Shown here in pieces: positions 61,638 through 64,000 of a DNA stretch of 64,000 bases. The translations under genes were made by a program, and so were the position numbers. Positions within the stretch are counted from its first letter, which is position 1; each line of letters opens with the position of its first letter. This DNA is from Brevundimonas vesicularis (lineage in GTDB: Bacteria > Pseudomonadota > Alphaproteobacteria > Caulobacterales > Caulobacteraceae). The notes under the pieces are model-generated. The model saw nothing but the letters and a program-made list of their open reading frames with translations, made no database searches and had not been told where the DNA came from. The stretch covers positions 744,001 through 808,000 of the forward strand of contig NZ_JACHLJ010000001.1 in assembly GCF_014204545.1 (NCBI RefSeq), read 5' to 3'.

Positions 61638-62582
61638 TCACAACGCCTTGGCGAACGCTTCCAGTTCTTCGGGCGTATTCAGAGGCAAGGCCTCGGCGTC
61701 CGGCGCGATCCGCTTGGCCATGCCGGTCAGCACCTTGCCCGAGCCGATCTCGACGAAACGCGTGACGCCGCCTTCGGTCGCCATCCACTCCATGCTCTCG
61801 CGCCAGCGAACCCGGCCGGTGACCTGCTCCACCAGCAGCCGGCGGATCACCTCAGGATCGCGCTCCGGCCGCGCCAGCACATTGGCCACCACGGGAACCG
61901 CTGGCGCCAGAATGGTCGCCGAGGCCAACGCCGCCGCCATCTCGTCCGCCGCCGGCTGCATCAGCGGGCAGTGGAAGGGCGCCGAGACGTTCAGCGGGAT
62001 CGCCCGCGCGCCCAGTTCCTTGGCCTTCTCGATGGCTCGATCCACGGCGGCCTTCTCGCCTGAGATGACGATGTTGCCGTTGTTGTTGTCATTCGCGACC
62101 ACACAGACGCCGACCTCCGACCCGGCCGCCGCGGCCGCTTCTGCCAGCGCGAGGTCGGTCTTGGGTCCGATCAGCGAGGCCATTGCCCCCTGCCCCACCG
62201 GCACCGCGCGCTGCATTGCCTGGCCGCGCAGTTTCAGCAGCCGCGCCGTATCCGACAGCGAAATCGCGCCCGCCGCCGCCAGGGCCGAATATTCGCCCAG
62301 CGAGTGACCGGCCACATAGGCCGCGCTCGCCACGTCAAAGCCGAACTCGGCTTTCAAAGCCCGGATCGCCGCCACGGACACCGCCATCAGGGCGGGCTGG
62401 GCGTTCTCGGTCAGGGTCAGTTGGTCCTCAGGCCCTTCACGCATCAGCACCGACAGCTTCTGGCCCAGGGCCTCGTCCACCTCGGCGAAGACGTCGCGAG
62501 CGGATTGGAAGGCGTCCGCCAGCTGCGCGCCCATGCCGACGGCTTGGCTGCCCTGTCCCGGAAACAGAAGTGCGAGGGTCAT
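61638..62582 (-). CDS. fabD: Malonyl-CoA-ACP transacylase
   Basis: A 314-residue acyltransferase loading malonyl onto ACP. LLFPGQGSQAVGMG is the N-terminal signature, Ser in VAGHSLGEYSALAAAGA is the nucleophile, and the conserved His is in LNVSAPFHCPLMQPA. MTLALLFPGQGSQ begins at 62582. It is first of the fabD-fabG-acpP-fabF order on this strand; the repeat pair separates it from fabG by 144 bases. Confidence 0.96.
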   Translation of the reverse strand: MTLALLFPGQGSQAVGMGAQLADAFQSARDVFAEVDEALGQKLSVLMREGPEDQLTLTENAQPALMAVSVAAIRALKAEFGFDVASAAYVAGHSLGEYSALAAAGAISLSDTARLLKLRGQAMQRAVPVGQGAMASLIGPKTDLALAEAAAAAGSEVGVCVVANDNNNGNIVISGEKAAVDRAIEKAKELGARAIPLNVSAPFHCPLMQPAADEMAAALASATILAPAVPVVANVLARPERDPEVIRRLLVEQVTGRVRWRESMEWMATEGGVTRFVEIGSGKVLTGMAKRIAPDAEALPLNTPEELEAFAKAL

Positions 62583-62713
62583 CGACCGCTCCCTGAATCA
62601 TTGATCAAGAGCGCGGACCCGTAAGCCCAGACTTACCCGAGGGCAAGCGGAGGCGATGCGTGCTTTTGCGTCTGATCGTTTCCACGACCGCAGGGATGTT
62701 GCCTCAGGAGAGC

Positions 62714-63142
62714 CTAGCGGCGCCCGGATTTTGTGAGCAGTCGATCACGCGCGGCGTTGACGCGCGTCGCCAGACCCGCCGTGCCGCCCTGATCGGGATG
62801 GGCGCGAGCCATGGCGCGTTTCCAGGCGGCTCTTATCTCCGCCTCGGTCGCGGCTGGTCCGACGCCCAGCACGGCGCGGGCGTCCGCTTCGCTGATGTGT
62901 TCGGATCGGATGATCGGTCGCTGGCGGGACGACCAGGCCAGATAGAGACCAGCCCCGGCCAGCGCCGCCGCCGTCAGCCATGATCCCCGAAACGCCGCAA
63001 GCGCGCCGCCAGCCAGAAGAGCCGCGCCCAGCAGGGTCGCGGTCACCCGCCAGTGGGCGCGTCCGCGTCGCTCGGTCTGCCGGCCCAGCCGCACCAGCGC
63101 CCAGACGGCGATCGCCGCCAGGGCCAGCCAGATCAACCCCAT
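62714..63142 (-). CDS. Membrane-anchored J-domain protein
   Basis: A 142-residue protein with two hydrophobic segments (about 2-18 and 36-70) and a C-terminal J domain (about 80-140) containing the HPD tripeptide in KRAMARAHPDQGGTAGLATRVNAARDRLL. This inverted order (membrane helix first, J domain last) is that of the TIM14/Pam18-like DnaJ proteins of Alphaproteobacteria, which stimulate Hsp70 ATPase at a membrane. It lies 8 bases after mipZ on the same strand, so probably co-transcribed. Its client is unknown. Confidence 0.9.
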   Translation of the reverse strand: MGLIWLALAAIAVWALVRLGRQTERRGRAHWRVTATLLGAALLAGGALAAFRGSWLTAAALAGAGLYLAWSSRQRPIIRSEHISEADARAVLGVGPAATEAEIRAAWKRAMARAHPDQGGTAGLATRVNAARDRLLTKSGRR

Positions 63143-63149
63143 CAGGCGA

Positions 63150-63986
63150 TCAGGCCGCCACGTCCAAAGGGCTGAGAACCTGCTCCAGGCCCATTGCCAT
63201 CATCAGATTGCGCATCTCCTGGCGCGCAGCGACGTGGGCCAGGGACACCGCGACAGGCCGAATGTCGTTCGACAGGTCGGCCACCGTCAGGCCGAACGGG
63301 AACAGCTCGCGATAGATGACCCGGTCACGCAGGCCCGGACCGACGCGGAAGCCGACGCGCTTGGCCAGCTTGGTCATCCGTTCTTCCAGACGCTTGCGGT
63401 TGCGGGCCTCCGCGACGGCGAGGCGGTTGGTGACCACCAGCCAGTCGATCGTGGCGTGACGGCCCTGGGCGATGGCGCGCTGCTTACGTGCCTCCCAGAC
63501 GCTCTCGGAATAGATGGAGGGTTTCAGCAGATCCAGGGTGACCGGATCAACGTCGCCCAGCAGGTCGAAGTCGACGAAGCTGTCGTTCATCGGCGTCACG
63601 ATCTGATCGGCGCGGGCGTGAGCGGCGTTCGACACCGCCGTGTCGCCGCCGGGCGTGTCGATCAGGATGCAATCGACGCCCCGCGCCGCCGCCTCATCGA
63701 AAGCGCGCTCGAAGGTGGCGATCTGTTCGGCGACGTCCGACTTGGCCAGGGCCTTGCCGTCGCCCATGTCGGGAATGAACGGCTGGGGCAGATCGTGCCC
63801 GTTAGCCGCCAGCCAGGCCAGACGGTTGTGGAAGAAGCGCTGCATCGAGCGCTGGCGCAGGTCCAGATCGATGATCGCCACCGAGCGCCCGGCGTGCAGC
63901 AGCCCGGTCACAATGTGGATGGCCAGGGTGGACTTGCCCGCCCCGCCCTTTTCGTTGCCGAGGACGATCACATGCGGCTGCGTCAT
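63150..63986 (-). CDS. mipZ: Division plane positioning ATPase MipZ
   Basis: A 278-residue ParA-like ATPase. The deviant Walker A GNEKGGAGKST (10-20), IIDLDLRQRSMQRFFHNRLAWL, and LIDTPGGDTAVS are near-identical in pattern to Caulobacter MipZ, which forms gradients from ParB at the poles and inhibits FtsZ assembly there, placing division at midcell. MTQPHVIVLGNEK at 63986 is a good start. ParB is not in this window. Co-transcribed with the J-domain gene downstream. Confidence 0.94.
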   Translation of the reverse strand: MTQPHVIVLGNEKGGAGKSTLAIHIVTGLLHAGRSVAIIDLDLRQRSMQRFFHNRLAWLAANGHDLPQPFIPDMGDGKALAKSDVAEQIATFERAFDEAAARGVDCILIDTPGGDTAVSNAAHARADQIVTPMNDSFVDFDLLGDVDPVTLDLLKPSIYSESVWEARKQRAIAQGRHATIDWLVVTNRLAVAEARNRKRLEERMTKLAKRVGFRVGPGLRDRVIYRELFPFGLTVADLSNDIRPVAVSLAHVAARQEMRNLMMAMGLEQVLSPLDVAA

Positions 63987-64000
63987 TCGAGGGAATCCTC

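Overview
This window looks like a chromosomal segment of a Caulobacterales alphaproteobacterium, most probably Brevundimonas or a close relative. The reasons are high G+C with strong third-position GC bias, a mipZ gene, a TipN-like polarity protein, a class of tryptophan halogenase common in this order, and gene orders typical of Alphaproteobacteria (fabD-fabG-acpP-fabF-mltG-yicC-gmk; lptF-lptG-lptD-surA-pdxA-rsmA next to pepA-holC). The genus is inferred; no 16S rRNA gene is present.

Layout. 1-6984: an acyl-CoA dehydrogenase cut by the window edge, an SCP2 protein, a SemiSWEET-like protein, a lipoprotein amidase overlapping an S9B dipeptidyl peptidase, then ferredoxin-NADP reductase and chorismate mutase. 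7133-13914: a repeat-rich spacer, a histidine phosphotransfer protein coupled to an amino-acid permease, tRNA-Lys(CTT), a tryptophan halogenase, glutathione reductase and a carboxylesterase. 14035-19334: a PAS-PAS HWE kinase with a single-domain response regulator, meeting head-on an MmeI-like restriction-modification gene broken by one in-frame TAA. 19388-26766: a complete histidine utilisation locus in two divergent operons (hutF-hutC-hutI and hutG-hutU-hutH) around a perfect 14-bp palindrome, encoding the formimidoylglutamate deiminase/formylglutamate route to glutamate and formate. 26773-27516: mntP behind a clear yybP-ykoY (Mn2+) riboswitch.

27566-43517: an exported protein of five PPC-like repeats, folD, lemA with two TPM-domain genes, an EEP nuclease-fold protein convergent with a phospholipase D-like protein, a small membrane protein, a TipN-like coiled-coil protein, a pyroglutamyl-peptidase-like protein lacking the catalytic cysteine, DUF423, prolyl aminopeptidase, DoxX, pirin divergent from a LysR regulator, two I78-type lipoproteins and holC. 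43539-54296: pepA, then an envelope/housekeeping run lptF-lptG-lptD-surA-pdxA-rsmA and an aminotransferase. 54293-63986: a hybrid kinase, a possible small-RNA locus with an orphan plus-strand terminator, then on the minus strand fabD-fabG-acpP-fabF-mltG-yicC-gmk, a membrane J-domain protein and mipZ.

No stretch over 300 bases lacks a gene; the longest spacers are 6985-7198, 56045-56239, 9198-9381 and 60574-60752, and features seen in them are listed where present. I see no CRISPR array, insertion sequence, integrase or rRNA. The most interesting items are the nonsense-split MmeI-like enzyme, the Mn riboswitch, the hut operator, the orphan terminator/sRNA candidate, the degenerate pyroglutamyl peptidase and the permease-Hpt coupling.
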